Positions 16,629 to 25,068 are shown, numbered from the stretch's first letter. The stretch: 64,000 nt of DNA from Tropicimonas sp. IMCC34043 (GCF_003390845.1 NZ_QMEK01000007.1:1-64000), one strand, 5' to 3'. A program made the numbers and translations. The notes: generated by a model not told the origin, from the letters alone.

Positions 16629-17630
16629 ATGAACAGGACAGTCTTCCTCTCGGCGATCGCCACGACAATGACGCTCGCCTGCACCGTCACGGCCTCTGCG
16701 GAATCCATGCGTCTCGAATGGGTGATCCAGGGCCAGTTCGCCGGCCCGATCCTTGCCATGGACAAGGGCTATTACAAGGACGCCGGCGTCGAGCTCGAAC
16801 TGCGCCCCGCCGGACCCGACCTGAAACCCGCGATCATGGTCGCAACCGGTGTCGACACCTTCGGGATCGGCCATCCGAACCAGTTGATCGCCGCCCGCGC
16901 CAACGAAGTGCCGCTGGTCATGGTCAGCCAGTGGGGCCAGAAATCGGCCACCACCTATGTCGCGCCGAAAGATGCGGGCATCGCGACGCTGGCCGACATG
17001 CCGGGCCATTCGGTCGGGTTGTGGTTCGGCGGCGACGAACATGAATTTCTGGCGATGCTGAACAATGCAGGCGTCAAACAGACCGACGTCGATCTGGTCA
17101 GTCAGGGCTATGACATCGTCAGCTGGCTGAACAAGGATTACGACGTGATGCAGGTGACGCTCTATAACGAGCTGCTGCTCGTTTATCAGAACGGCTATAC
17201 CCCCGAGGATCTGGTGTTCTTCGACCCCTCGGATTACGACTCGGCACTGATCTCGGGCGGGCTTTTCACCACCGAGGACGAGATCGCCAACAACCCCGAC
17301 GTGGTCCAGAAGGTCGTCACCGCCTCGCTGCGCGGCTGGCAGGAGGCCTTTGCCGACCCCGAGGCCGCCGCCGACATCATGGTCAAGTACAACTCCGAAC
17401 TCGACCGCGACTTCCAGATCGACCAGATCAAGGCGATGAAGCAGATTGCCTGCGCGGGCCCCACGCTCGAGGGCAAGTTCGGCGAAAGCGCGCTGGCCGA
17501 CTATGAAACCGCCGAAAAGATCCTGCTCGACGCAAAGCTGATCGACACCTCGATCGATCTGTCGAAGGCCTTCACCAACGCCTTTGTCGATGCCGCCCCC
17601 GCCGAATATCGCAAGATCGACTGCAACTGA
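16629..17630 (+). CDS. ABC transporter substrate-binding protein, NMT1/THI5-like
   Basis: About 333 residues with a Sec signal peptide (VFLSAIATTMTLACTVTASAES, cleaved after TASA). The mature protein has the NMT1/THI5 pattern: LEWVIQGQFAGPILAMDKGYY at the start, then GVDTFGIGHPNQLIAAR and the central ATLADMPGHSVGLWFGGDE. Relatives bind taurine, sulfonates, nitrilotriacetate-like acids, or the thiamin pyrimidines HMP/FAMP, so the class alone does not give the ligand. TTG (16614) and GTG (16620) are alternative starts; ATG 16629 gives the most typical signal peptide. Confidence 0.9.
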   Translation: MNRTVFLSAIATTMTLACTVTASAESMRLEWVIQGQFAGPILAMDKGYYKDAGVELELRPAGPDLKPAIMVATGVDTFGIGHPNQLIAARANEVPLVMVSQWGQKSATTYVAPKDAGIATLADMPGHSVGLWFGGDEHEFLAMLNNAGVKQTDVDLVSQGYDIVSWLNKDYDVMQVTLYNELLLVYQNGYTPEDLVFFDPSDYDSALISGGLFTTEDEIANNPDVVQKVVTASLRGWQEAFADPEAAADIMVKYNSELDRDFQIDQIKAMKQIACAGPTLEGKFGESALADYETAEKILLDAKLIDTSIDLSKAFTNAFVDAAPAEYRKIDCN

Positions 17631-17638
17631 CCCACGCT

Positions 17639-17656
17639 CCGGGCCTTCGGGCCCGG
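17639..17656 (+). other. Hairpin after NMT1 binding-protein gene
   Basis: CCGGGCC, tetraloop TTCG, GGCCCGG, starting 8 bases after the stop. UUCG tetraloops are very stable in RNA. It probably protects the 3' end of the binding-protein message or limits read-through. Confidence 0.6.
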
Positions 17657-17679
17657 CCGCCAGGACCTGGAAAGAGACC

Positions 17680-18615
17680 ATGAGGGAAATCCGCATCCGC
17701 CTGCTCTGGCACAAGCAGGCCCAGTTCGCCGGCTATCTTCTGGCCGAGGCGCTTGGCCTTGCGCGGCCCGCAGGCGTAAAAATCGTCTGCGAGGGTCTGG
17801 ATTTCTCGAACAAGCATGTCGGCGCGGTGTTGGCGGGCAAGACGCAAATGGCGGTGGCAAGCCCGGCGCATATGCTCGAATCCGCCGATCCCGCAGCGCT
17901 GCGGTGGCTTTTGACCATCCAGCAGGAAAGCCCGCTGGTCTATCCTGCCCGCCGCGGCGACGGCATTTCGACCCTTGCCGATCTGGCGGGCCGGTCGGCC
18001 GGGGTGTGGCCGGGGCACGAGGATCTGGAACTGCGCTGGATGCTGAAATCCGCCGGTCTGCCCGATGGCGCCGTAACCCGGATCGAGATGCCCGACACCA
18101 CCGGCCCCTTCCTCGCGGGCGAGATCGCGACCGGCCAGATGACGAGCTATCACGAGCTTCATCAGGTCGAACGCCAGATCCCGGCCGAGGATCTGGTGAT
18201 CTTCGACGCCAGGACCTCGGGCTGCAGCATCCTGAAGGACGGGCTGATCGCCTCGGCCGCATTGTGCCGGGACGAGCCCGAGGTGGTGCAGGCCGTGGTC
18301 GATGCTGTTCTCGAAGGCTGGACCATTGCCTTCACCGACCCCGAGCGCGCGATTGCCGCCTGCCTTGACGCCCGCCCCGACCGCACCCGCGCCGAGGAAA
18401 CGGCCCAACTGGCCGCGATCCGGCGCCTTTCGCTCTGCGGGGCGACACTGAGCCACGGGCTCGGCTATCCCGATCCCACCCATATGGCGCGCGCTGCACA
18501 GGCGCTGTCCGAGGTCGAAGGCCATGCGCCCGACACCGACGGCCTGATCTGCCCCGGCTTCTGGCAGGCAGCCCCCGCCGGTTTCCGCCGCGCCGACTGG
18601 TCTGCAGGGGCCTGA
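17680..18615 (+). CDS. Signal-less NMT1/THI5-domain protein
   Basis: 311 residues, clearly related to the preceding binding protein (LWHKQAQFAGYLLAEALGL, GISTLADLAGRSAGVWPGHED and MTSYHELHQVERQIP line up with it), but it starts directly at the first strand with no signal peptide. The ATG at 17680 has AAAGAGA upstream, and the frame before it is the tail of the previous gene, so a hidden signal peptide is unlikely. It is therefore probably cytoplasmic. Yeast Thi5 and some bacterial HMP-P synthases share the fold without a signal peptide, but the Cys-rich CCCFC motif of Thi5 is not present (the matching place reads SGCSILKDG). Role unknown: sensor, ligand carrier or enzyme. Confidence 0.78.
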   Translation: MREIRIRLLWHKQAQFAGYLLAEALGLARPAGVKIVCEGLDFSNKHVGAVLAGKTQMAVASPAHMLESADPAALRWLLTIQQESPLVYPARRGDGISTLADLAGRSAGVWPGHEDLELRWMLKSAGLPDGAVTRIEMPDTTGPFLAGEIATGQMTSYHELHQVERQIPAEDLVIFDARTSGCSILKDGLIASAALCRDEPEVVQAVVDAVLEGWTIAFTDPERAIAACLDARPDRTRAEETAQLAAIRRLSLCGATLSHGLGYPDPTHMARAAQALSEVEGHAPDTDGLICPGFWQAAPAGFRRADWSAGA

Positions 18616-18616
18616 G

Positions 18617-19795
18617 ATGAGCGCGCTTCCCCGCACGGCTGAGGTGATCGTGGTCGGCGGCGGCGTCGTCGGGCTGGCGACGGCGCTCGCGCTGGCCGAG
18701 GCCGGCCTGGCGCCCGTGGTGGTGGAGGCGAAATCCTTCGGCGGTGCGGTCACCGGCGGCAGTCTGGCGGGGATTGGCGCGCATATGCACGGGCTGCCGG
18801 AATACGATCTGATGCGCGCGGCCTGCGGGCTGTGGCGCGATCTTGCCACGGATACCGGCAATCCGTTCGAATACCGGGCGCAGGGCCAGATCGGTTTCAT
18901 CCTCGATCCGCGCGACGTGGCAAGCGGCGAGACCTGGGTGCGGGAAGAACGCGCCCTTGGTGCCGACTGCCGCATGCTGACCCCGGCCGAGGCAAGCGAG
19001 GTCGAACCCCTGTTGACCGGCCCCATCGTCGCCGCGACCTTCGCGCCCGACACCGCGACCGTGAACCCGTTTCTGGCCGCGCGAACCCTGCTGCGGCGTG
19101 CCTGCGAAAAGGGGGCCCGCGCCTTTGAACATACACCCATCACCGCCCTGACGGTCGAGGATGACCGGATCCGGGGCGTCCAGACGGCAAGCGGCGAGCG
19201 GATTGCCGCGGCCCATGTCGTGCTGGCCGCAGGCCCCTGGACCGCCAATCTGGCAGCAATGGCCAACGTTGCGCTGCCGCTGGTGCCACGGCAGGCGCAA
19301 TGCCTCGCCTCGGTCCGCCAGCCGCCCGACACCCTGCGCCGGGTCATCAGCGCGGTCGAGGATGCGGGCGGCGTCAACAGCGGCTACACCCAGATCCAGC
19401 AGGCGCAGAGCGGCCAGATCCTGTTCAACACTGTCACCGCGCCCACCGCCACCCCGCCCGAGGCAAAGGACCAGATCCGCGAGGTGCCGCCGGGGTTTGT
19501 GGTCGAATCGATCGACATGCTGCTGCGGCTGTTCCCGGCGCTGGCGCAGATCGAGCTTCTGCGCTCCTGGGTGCGGTTCGAGGCGGTCTCGCCCGATCAC
19601 CGCTTTCTGGCCGGTCCCTTGCCCGTCGCGGGGCTGTGGGTCTGCGCGGGCGACAACGGCTCGGGCTATTGCCGGGCCCTGATGCTTGGCCGCTACATGG
19701 CAGGCCGCATCGGCGGCGGGGCGAGCCTGCCCGATGCGCTGATCGAACAGGCCGGCCGCCTTTACGATCCGGCCCGGTTCGGGGAGGTGGCATGA
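18617..19795 (+). CDS. FAD-dependent amine oxidase subunit (DAO family; HcnC/OoxB-like)
   Basis: 392 residues. The N-terminal FAD-binding motif is VIVVGGGVVGLATALALAEAG, and the fold is that of D-amino-acid/glycine/sarcosine oxidases. With the next two genes it makes the three-part arrangement of hydrogen cyanide synthase, octopine/nopaline oxidase and D-hydroxyproline dehydrogenase: a DAO-type subunit, a small [2Fe-2S] protein and a larger FAD protein. Those complexes oxidise a C-N bond of an amine and pass electrons onward. It starts one base after the previous stop and overlaps the next gene by ATGA. Substrate unknown; HCN synthesis is unlikely in this context. Confidence 0.87.
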   Translation: MSALPRTAEVIVVGGGVVGLATALALAEAGLAPVVVEAKSFGGAVTGGSLAGIGAHMHGLPEYDLMRAACGLWRDLATDTGNPFEYRAQGQIGFILDPRDVASGETWVREERALGADCRMLTPAEASEVEPLLTGPIVAATFAPDTATVNPFLAARTLLRRACEKGARAFEHTPITALTVEDDRIRGVQTASGERIAAAHVVLAAGPWTANLAAMANVALPLVPRQAQCLASVRQPPDTLRRVISAVEDAGGVNSGYTQIQQAQSGQILFNTVTAPTATPPEAKDQIREVPPGFVVESIDMLLRLFPALAQIELLRSWVRFEAVSPDHRFLAGPLPVAGLWVCAGDNGSGYCRALMLGRYMAGRIGGGASLPDALIEQAGRLYDPARFGEVA

Positions 19796-20061
19796 GCGAA
19801 GACCGGACCATCGGCGTGATCCTCGACGGTGTGCCAAGCCGCTGTGCCGAGGGCCTGCCGCTGACCAGCCTGCTGGCCGCCCGTGCGCCCGGCTGGCGCG
19901 CAAGCCCGCGGGCGGGCGCACCCCGCGGCATGTTCTGCGGCATGGGGCTTTGCTTTGAATGCATGGTCGAGGTCGATGGCCGCCCGGCGCGCGCCTGTCT
20001 TGAAACCGCGCGCGAGGGGATGAAGATCCGCACCGCGACGGGACCGGGGGCAGGTTCATGA
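19792..20061 (+). CDS. Small [2Fe-2S] subunit (HcnA/OoxC-like)
   Basis: 89 residues. Four cysteines at 49, 54, 57 and 69 (CGMGLCFEC, then RACL) form the plant-ferredoxin C-x4-C-x2-C-x11-C pattern for one [2Fe-2S] cluster, in the single-domain size usual for the gamma subunit of opine-oxidase-type complexes. It overlaps both neighbours by four bases (ATGA), so the three subunits are made together. It should pass electrons between the two flavin subunits. Confidence 0.87.
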   Translation: MSEDRTIGVILDGVPSRCAEGLPLTSLLAARAPGWRASPRAGAPRGMFCGMGLCFECMVEVDGRPARACLETAREGMKIRTATGPGAGS

Positions 20062-21491
20062 CGGCGCGGCTGCACGTCGATGTCGCGGTGATCGGCGCCG
20101 GCCCGGGCGGTCTGGCGGCGGCGCGGGCGGCGGCCGAGGGCGGGGCGCGGGTCGTCTGCCTCGATCTTTTCGCGGCCGCGGGCGGGCAGTATCACATGCA
20201 GCCGACCCAGCCCGAGAGCCGCTTTGCCCAGACCCCGCAGGTTCTGTCCGGCCGCGATGCGGCCCGGGCCGCGCGGTCGGCGGGTGTCGAGATCCTGACC
20301 CGGACCGAGGTCTTCTGGGTCGCGGGGACGGAGGATGGCGGCTATTGCCTCAGTGCCTGTCAGGCGGGAGCCGAGGCGCTGTCGATCCGTGCCACAACCC
20401 TTGTCGTCGCCTCGGGCGCGATGGAGCGGCCGCTGCCGTTTCCCGGCTGGACGCTGCCCGGTGTCATCGGCGCCGGGGCCGCGCAAAGGCTGCTCAAGAC
20501 CGGCACCGGGGCGCTGCCGGTGCCGGGCAAGGCGGTGTTGGCGGGATCGGGGCCGTTCCTGATGGCGGTCGCGCAGACCTTCGCCAAGGCGGGCCAGCCG
20601 CTTGCCCACTTCGTCGAGTACAGGCGCCCGAACCCGCGCGCCACGGCACGCCTGCTGGCGCGGCATCTGCGAAAGCTCGCCGAAGCGTTTGGCCTGCTGC
20701 GCGATCTGCGCCGCAGCGGGGCCGAACGGCATTTCGGCCATATCGTCACCCGCGCGCTTGGCAAGGACCGGCTGGAGGCGGTGGAGATCGCGCCCATCGA
20801 CGCCTCCGGCCGCCCCGATCCCGCCCGCGTGCAGCGGATCGAGGGGGTCGGGACGCTGGCCATCGGCTATGGCTTTCAGCCGGTGACCGACGTGACGGCG
20901 GCGCTCGGGGCTGACCATGGCTTCGATCCTGCCCTTGGCGGCTGGCACTGCATCGTCGATCCCGCGACAGGGGCAAGCTCGCGCCCCGGGCTCTATGCTG
21001 CGGGCGAGGTGTCGGGGATCGGCGGGGCGAGTCCTGCGCGCCTGTCCGGGCGGATCGCCGGATCCCATGCCGCAGCCGCCGCCCTCGGCCGTGCGGCACC
21101 CGATGCGGCGATTGTCGCGCCTCTGGCCGCCGAACTCGCCGCGGCGCGCGGCTTTGCCCGCGGGCTTGCCGCACTTTACCCGCCGCTGCCGGACCTGCCG
21201 CTCGACCTCGCCCCGGACGAGGTCCTGTGCCGCTGCGAGGATGTCACCCTCGCCGAGGTCCGCGCCGCCGTCGCCGATGGCGCGCGCGAGACCTTCGCGG
21301 TCAAGATGTGGACCCGCGCCGGCATGGGCCCGTGTCAGGGCCGGATCTGCGGTGCCGCCATTGCCGCCGAATTGCGGCGCGCCGGAACCCGACCCGAGGC
21401 GGCGGGGTTCAACCGTCCGCACCTGCCGCTCAGGCCCACCCCGCTGCCGGTCGTTCGCGCAGCCCTTGCCGCCGAAAGGGGCAGCACATGA
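20058..21491 (+). CDS. FAD/NAD(P)-binding oxidoreductase subunit with C-terminal BFD-type [2Fe-2S] domain (HcnB/OoxA-like)
   Basis: 477 residues. The FAD motif is VAVIGAGPGGLAAARAAAEGG near the N-terminus; a second nucleotide-binding loop (AVLAGSGPFLMAVAQ) lies in the middle. The C-terminus has a BFD-like cysteine set (CRCEDVTLAEV, then GPCQGRICG) for a [2Fe-2S] cluster. This matches the alpha subunit of HcnABC/opine-oxidase-type complexes. It overlaps the ferredoxin-like gene and the following PPC gene by ATGA. The complex would deaminate or dealkylate an amine released from the imported compound. Confidence 0.87.
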   Translation: MTARLHVDVAVIGAGPGGLAAARAAAEGGARVVCLDLFAAAGGQYHMQPTQPESRFAQTPQVLSGRDAARAARSAGVEILTRTEVFWVAGTEDGGYCLSACQAGAEALSIRATTLVVASGAMERPLPFPGWTLPGVIGAGAAQRLLKTGTGALPVPGKAVLAGSGPFLMAVAQTFAKAGQPLAHFVEYRRPNPRATARLLARHLRKLAEAFGLLRDLRRSGAERHFGHIVTRALGKDRLEAVEIAPIDASGRPDPARVQRIEGVGTLAIGYGFQPVTDVTAALGADHGFDPALGGWHCIVDPATGASSRPGLYAAGEVSGIGGASPARLSGRIAGSHAAAAALGRAAPDAAIVAPLAAELAAARGFARGLAALYPPLPDLPLDLAPDEVLCRCEDVTLAEVRAAVADGARETFAVKMWTRAGMGPCQGRICGAAIAAELRRAGTRPEAAGFNRPHLPLRPTPLPVVRAALAAERGST

Positions 21492-21997
21492 CCCGATCCG
21501 AACCAGCCAACCCGCTTTACAGCCAAGGCCGCTTCGTCGCCCTGCGCCTCGGCCCCGGCGACGAGGTGCTGGGCAGCCTGATCGACTTCGTGGTGGCAGA
21601 GGGCATTGCCGCCGCCGCCATCGCCTCGTCCGTCGGCTCGCTGACCCAGGCCGCGATCCGCTTTGCCAACCAGCCCGACGCAACCTGGCTCGAGGGGCAT
21701 TTCGAGGTCGTCTCGCTGATCGGCACGCTCGAATGCGCCGCCCCGGGCGAGGCGCTGAATGGCGCGACCGAACCCGCAGAGGGCGGCGCCCATGTGCATC
21801 TGTCGATCTCGGACGGCGACGGACGGGTGATCGGCGGCCACATGATGCTTGGGTGTCGTGTCTATACGACACTCGAAATCGTGCTTCTGGTGCTCGACGA
21901 CGTCGGCTTCACCCGAGAGCACTGCGACCGCTCGGGTTATCCCGAACTGGTGATCCGGCCCGCGGGACACAGCGGCAATCAAGAGGTTTCAGAATGA
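21488..21997 (+). CDS. PPC/DUF296 domain protein
   Basis: 169 residues, one PPC (plant and prokaryote conserved) domain: RFVALRLGPGDEVLGSLIDFV at the N-terminus, then the metal-site pattern GAHVHLSISDGDGRVIGGHM with three histidines. Bacterial PPC proteins are small trimers of mostly unknown job; in plants the domain accompanies AT-hook DNA-binding proteins. No AT-hook is visible here. Being inside a catabolic operon, overlapping the oxidase gene by ATGA, it may bind a small ligand or metal, or regulate the pathway. This is inference only. Confidence 0.8.
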   Translation: MTRSEPANPLYSQGRFVALRLGPGDEVLGSLIDFVVAEGIAAAAIASSVGSLTQAAIRFANQPDATWLEGHFEVVSLIGTLECAAPGEALNGATEPAEGGAHVHLSISDGDGRVIGGHMMLGCRVYTTLEIVLLVLDDVGFTREHCDRSGYPELVIRPAGHSGNQEVSE

Positions 21998-22029
21998 CCT
22001 TCAAGAAACAAAGGGACAAAACGACATGA
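21994..22029 (+). CDS. Eleven-codon bridging mini-ORF (possible translational coupler)
   Basis: MTFKKQRDKTT. Its ATG overlaps the PPC stop (ATGA at 21994-21997) and its stop overlaps the EcfS start (ATGA at 22026-22029), so it exactly bridges the 28-base gap and carries the likely EcfS ribosome-binding site (AAAGGG). It could let ribosomes run on into the ECF genes. Whether it is translated is unknown. Confidence 0.3.
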   Translation: MTFKKQRDKTT

Positions 22030-22598
22030 GACTCGATACCCGAACCCTGGTGCTGATGGCTGTCGCCATCGTCATCAACGTCGTCGTGGGCCAGATTGCC
22101 GTCTGGGTCAAACTGCCGCTCTATGTCGACGCGGTCGGCACGGTGCTGGTCGCCATCCTTGCCGGGCCGATTGCCGGCGCGCTGACCGGCGTTCTGACCA
22201 ACCTGATCTGGGGGCTGGTGTCCGACCCGACCGCGGCGGCATTCTTCCCGGTCTCGATGGTGGTCGGCCTGCTTGCCGGCTGGCTTGCCCGGATCGGCTG
22301 GTTCCGCTCGATCGGGATGACGGTTGCAGCGGGCGCCGTGATCGGGGTGATCTCGACCATCGTGGCGATCCCGATCATCGTCTACATGTTCGGCGGCGTC
22401 ACCGGCGCCGGCACCGATTTCGCCACCGCCTATCTGGTCGCGGTCGGCCACGAACTGGTCCGGTCCGTCGCCATCGCGAACCTCGTGCAGAACCTTGCCG
22501 ACAAGATCCTGACCTGTCTGCTGGCCTGGCTGATCGTCAAGCGTCTGCCCCTGCGGTTCAGTTCGGGCTTTGCCTTCTTCGCCCACTCGAAGGTCTGA
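22026..22598 (+). CDS. ECF transporter S component (substrate-specificity subunit)
   Basis: 190 residues, inner membrane. About six hydrophobic helices, beginning LVLMAVAIVINVVVGQIAVW, with the small-residue-rich first helix used by S components to dock on EcfT, and the loop AGPIAGALTGVLTNLIWGLV. It is followed by a complete set of T, A1 and A2 genes, so this is a dedicated (group I) ECF importer. S components bind vitamins, nucleobases, nucleosides or their precursors; the nucleoside hydrolase behind the module favours a nucleoside-like ligand, which I infer rather than see. Confidence 0.83.
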   Translation: MRLDTRTLVLMAVAIVINVVVGQIAVWVKLPLYVDAVGTVLVAILAGPIAGALTGVLTNLIWGLVSDPTAAAFFPVSMVVGLLAGWLARIGWFRSIGMTVAAGAVIGVISTIVAIPIIVYMFGGVTGAGTDFATAYLVAVGHELVRSVAIANLVQNLADKILTCLLAWLIVKRLPLRFSSGFAFFAHSKV

Positions 22599-22601
22599 TC
22601 C

Positions 22602-23390
22602 ATGGCCGTCGCGCGTCCCTCCGGTTCGGACCACGCCCTGCTCTATGTGCCGGGCACAAGCTGGCTGCACCGGCTCAACCCCATGACCAAGCTTGTCGCC
22701 GTGCTGTGGATCGCGGTCGCGGCCTTCGTGCTGCCGACCGCGGGCACGATCGCGTTGGCCGGTCTTGCCGCGGCGACAGGCATTCTGGCGGGGGCGGGAA
22801 AGGTCTTTGCGCGGCGGCTTGCCTTCACGTTGACACCGCTGACGGTTGCCCTGTTCGTGGTCCACGGTCTGCTCGTGGGCCACGGCAACCAGACCGACTG
22901 GTTCGGTCTGACGGTCAGCCGGGATGGCATTGCCTTCATGTTCCATATCCTCGGGCGGATTGCGGCGCTGCTGGCGGGATCGCTGCTGTTCGTCACCACG
23001 ACCCATCCCGCCCGGCTTCTCAAGGCGCTCGATTCAAAGGGCTTTCCCCCCGGTATGGCCTATCTGATCGCCAGCCCGCTGCTGCTGCTCGACCCGTTCA
23101 CGACGCGCGCGCGGGCGATCCGCGAGGCACAGTCGGCCCGCGGGCTTGACCTGAACGGCAGCCTGATGACCCGGATCCGCGCCTTTCCCGCATTGCTGAT
23201 GCCGCTGATCACGCTGGCTTTGGCCGATATCGACCATCGCGCGCAGGTTCTCGACGGCCGCGGGTTTCGCGCCGTCCCTCGGCGCACGGTGCTCGACCCG
23301 CCGCCCGACAGTCCGGCCCAGCTCTGGGCCCGGCGGCTGATCCTGATCAGTATTCCCTTCCAGATAGCCGGAGGCCTGTTGTGGCGCTGA
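22602..23390 (+). CDS. ecfT: ECF transporter T component (EcfT/CbiQ family)
   Basis: 262 residues, inner membrane. Hydrophobic N-terminal helices (LVAVLWIAVAAFVLP and following) are joined to a C-terminal coupling region with the two short Arg motifs that touch the ATPases, seen as REAQSARGLDLNG and DGRGFRAVPR. It starts 3 bases after the S component and overlaps EcfA1 by 10 bases. Confidence 0.88.
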   Translation: MAVARPSGSDHALLYVPGTSWLHRLNPMTKLVAVLWIAVAAFVLPTAGTIALAGLAAATGILAGAGKVFARRLAFTLTPLTVALFVVHGLLVGHGNQTDWFGLTVSRDGIAFMFHILGRIAALLAGSLLFVTTTHPARLLKALDSKGFPPGMAYLIASPLLLLDPFTTRARAIREAQSARGLDLNGSLMTRIRAFPALLMPLITLALADIDHRAQVLDGRGFRAVPRRTVLDPPPDSPAQLWARRLILISIPFQIAGGLLWR

Positions 23391-24238
23391 TCGAGGTCGA
23401 CAACCTGACATTCGGGTACGAGCCGGACGCGCCCGTGCTCGATGGCATCACCCTTGAGATTGCCGAGGGCGAGCGGATCGCGATCCTTGGCGGCAACGGC
23501 TCGGGCAAGAGCACGCTGGCGCAATGGATCGCGGGCTGGCTGCCGCGCGGCGCCCACAAGGCAAGCCAGGGCGAGGTGCGGGTGAACGGCACGACCTGGC
23601 AGGGCCTCGACGCCCGGACCCGCACCGAGACCGTGCAATTCGTCGGTCAGGTGCCGATGCAGCAGCTTTCGGGGTTCGCCTTTACCGTCTGGGACGAGAT
23701 CGTCTTCGGCCCCGGCAACCTCGGCCTGCCGCCGGACGAGATCGTGGCGCGGGCCGAACGGGCGGTTGCCATGTGCAACCTCGCCCACCTGCTCGAGCGC
23801 GATCCCTTCTCGCTGTCGGGCGGCGAACAGCAGCGGCTGTCGATTGCCGCGGCGCTGGCGATGCAGCCGCGCGCGCTGGTGCTTGACGAACCGACCGGCA
23901 ATTTCGACCCCGAGTCGCGCGATATCCTGCTGGCACAGATGGCCGACCTGCCGGGCGGGCTGACCACGATCTGGTGCGATGTGGCGCTTGGCCCGCCGCT
24001 TGTCGTCGCCGACCGCTTTTTGCTGCTCGACGAGGCGCGGATTGTCTTTGACGGCGATGCGCGGGCGTTTCTGGCCCATCCCCGGACCCGCGATATCTTT
24101 GGCCTGCCCGCGGTTGCCGAAGTGGCGGCGCTGCTGGCGAAGGCCGGGCGCTGGCCGGGTGGCATCCTGCCGCCGTTCGATCTGGACGAGGCGGTGGCGG
24201 CCTTCGGGGCCGTTATGGAAGGGACGATACCGGCATGA
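23381..24238 (+). CDS. ecfA1: ECF transporter ATPase A1
   Basis: 285 residues, GTG start at 23381 inside the end of ecfT with GGAGG just upstream. Walker A is GGNGSGKST (37-45), the Q-loop region is FVGQVPMQQL, the signature is LSGGEQQRLSIAAAL and Walker B is ALVLDEPTG. All catalytic elements look intact, so this subunit supplies the complete signature for the A1/A2 pair. The following ATPase gene overlaps it by ATGA. Confidence 0.9.
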   Translation: MALIEVDNLTFGYEPDAPVLDGITLEIAEGERIAILGGNGSGKSTLAQWIAGWLPRGAHKASQGEVRVNGTTWQGLDARTRTETVQFVGQVPMQQLSGFAFTVWDEIVFGPGNLGLPPDEIVARAERAVAMCNLAHLLERDPFSLSGGEQQRLSIAAALAMQPRALVLDEPTGNFDPESRDILLAQMADLPGGLTTIWCDVALGPPLVVADRFLLLDEARIVFDGDARAFLAHPRTRDIFGLPAVAEVAALLAKAGRWPGGILPPFDLDEAVAAFGAVMEGTIPA

Positions 24239-25068
24239 ACGCACCGCTTCTGGACCTGCGCGCGGTCGGCTTCGCCTATGGTGAAACGCCGGTGTTGCGC
24301 GACATCTCGTTTGCCGTGCATCCGGGCGAGGTTGTGGCGCTGGTCGGGCGCAACGGCGCCGGCAAAAGCACCATGCTGCGGCTTCTGAACGGATTGCTGC
24401 GCCCCGACGCGGGCACGGTGCTGATCGACGGCGCCGATACCGCAGACCGCAAGGTCAGCGAGCTTGCCCGCACCGTCGGCACCGTGTTTCAGGCGCCCGA
24501 ACAGCAGATCTTCAACGCCACGGTGCGCAGCGAGATCGCTTTTGGCCCGGCGCAACTGAACCTTGGCGAAGACGCGCTGCAGGCCCGCATCGCCGAGGCC
24601 GTGGCCCGCACCGGGCTCGAGGGGCTGCTCGATACCCATCCGCTCGACCTCGACGCGGCGACCCGGCGGTTTGTCGCGATTGCCTCGGTGCTGGCCTGCG
24701 CCCCGCGTCTGCTGCTGCTTGACGAGGCGCAGAGGGGGCTTGACCGGCAGCGGCGCGCCCGGCTTGCCGACATCATCGCCGAGGAACGCGCGGCGGGGCG
24801 TGCCATCGTCCTTGTCTGCCACGACATGGACTTCGTCGCCGATACTGCCGACCGGGTGCTGGGGCTTGCGGGCGGCCTGCTTGCCGTCGATGCCACCGTG
24901 CGCAGGTTCTTCGCCGACGAACAGGCGCCCCACAGCGTCTCGGTCGAGCGGCCGCAGATTGCGGTGCTTGCCGCAGCGCTCGGCCTGCCCGTTGCGCTGA
25001 CCCCGGCCGAGCTGGTCGCACGGCTCGTCCCGACTATGGAAGGAGACGCCGATGCGTCTGATCATTGA
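24235..25068 (+). CDS. ecfA2: ECF transporter ATPase A2 with degenerate signature motif
   Basis: 277 residues. Walker A GRNGAGKST (38-46) and the Q-loop sequence VFQAPEQQIFN are normal. The place of the LSGGQ signature reads LDLDAATRRFVAIASVLA, with no SGG, and Walker B continues as LLLLDEAQRGLD instead of DEPT. This predicts an asymmetric ATPase pair with only one standard catalytic site. It overlaps ecfA1 by four bases and the nucleoside hydrolase start by 17. Confidence 0.88.
   Translation: MNAPLLDLRAVGFAYGETPVLRDISFAVHPGEVVALVGRNGAGKSTMLRLLNGLLRPDAGTVLIDGADTADRKVSELARTVGTVFQAPEQQIFNATVRSEIAFGPAQLNLGEDALQARIAEAVARTGLEGLLDTHPLDLDAATRRFVAIASVLACAPRLLLLDEAQRGLDRQRRARLADIIAEERAAGRAIVLVCHDMDFVADTADRVLGLAGGLLAVDATVRRFFADEQAPHSVSVERPQIAVLAAALGLPVALTPAELVARLVPTMEGDADASDH

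Noticed and set aside
18617-21491. Hydrogen cyanide synthase (HcnABC) as the literal function of the oxidase trio
   Set aside because: The subunit architecture is shared with opine oxidases and D-hydroxyproline dehydrogenases, and the operon context is catabolic with amide, nucleoside and amino-group enzymes. HCN production is not supported.
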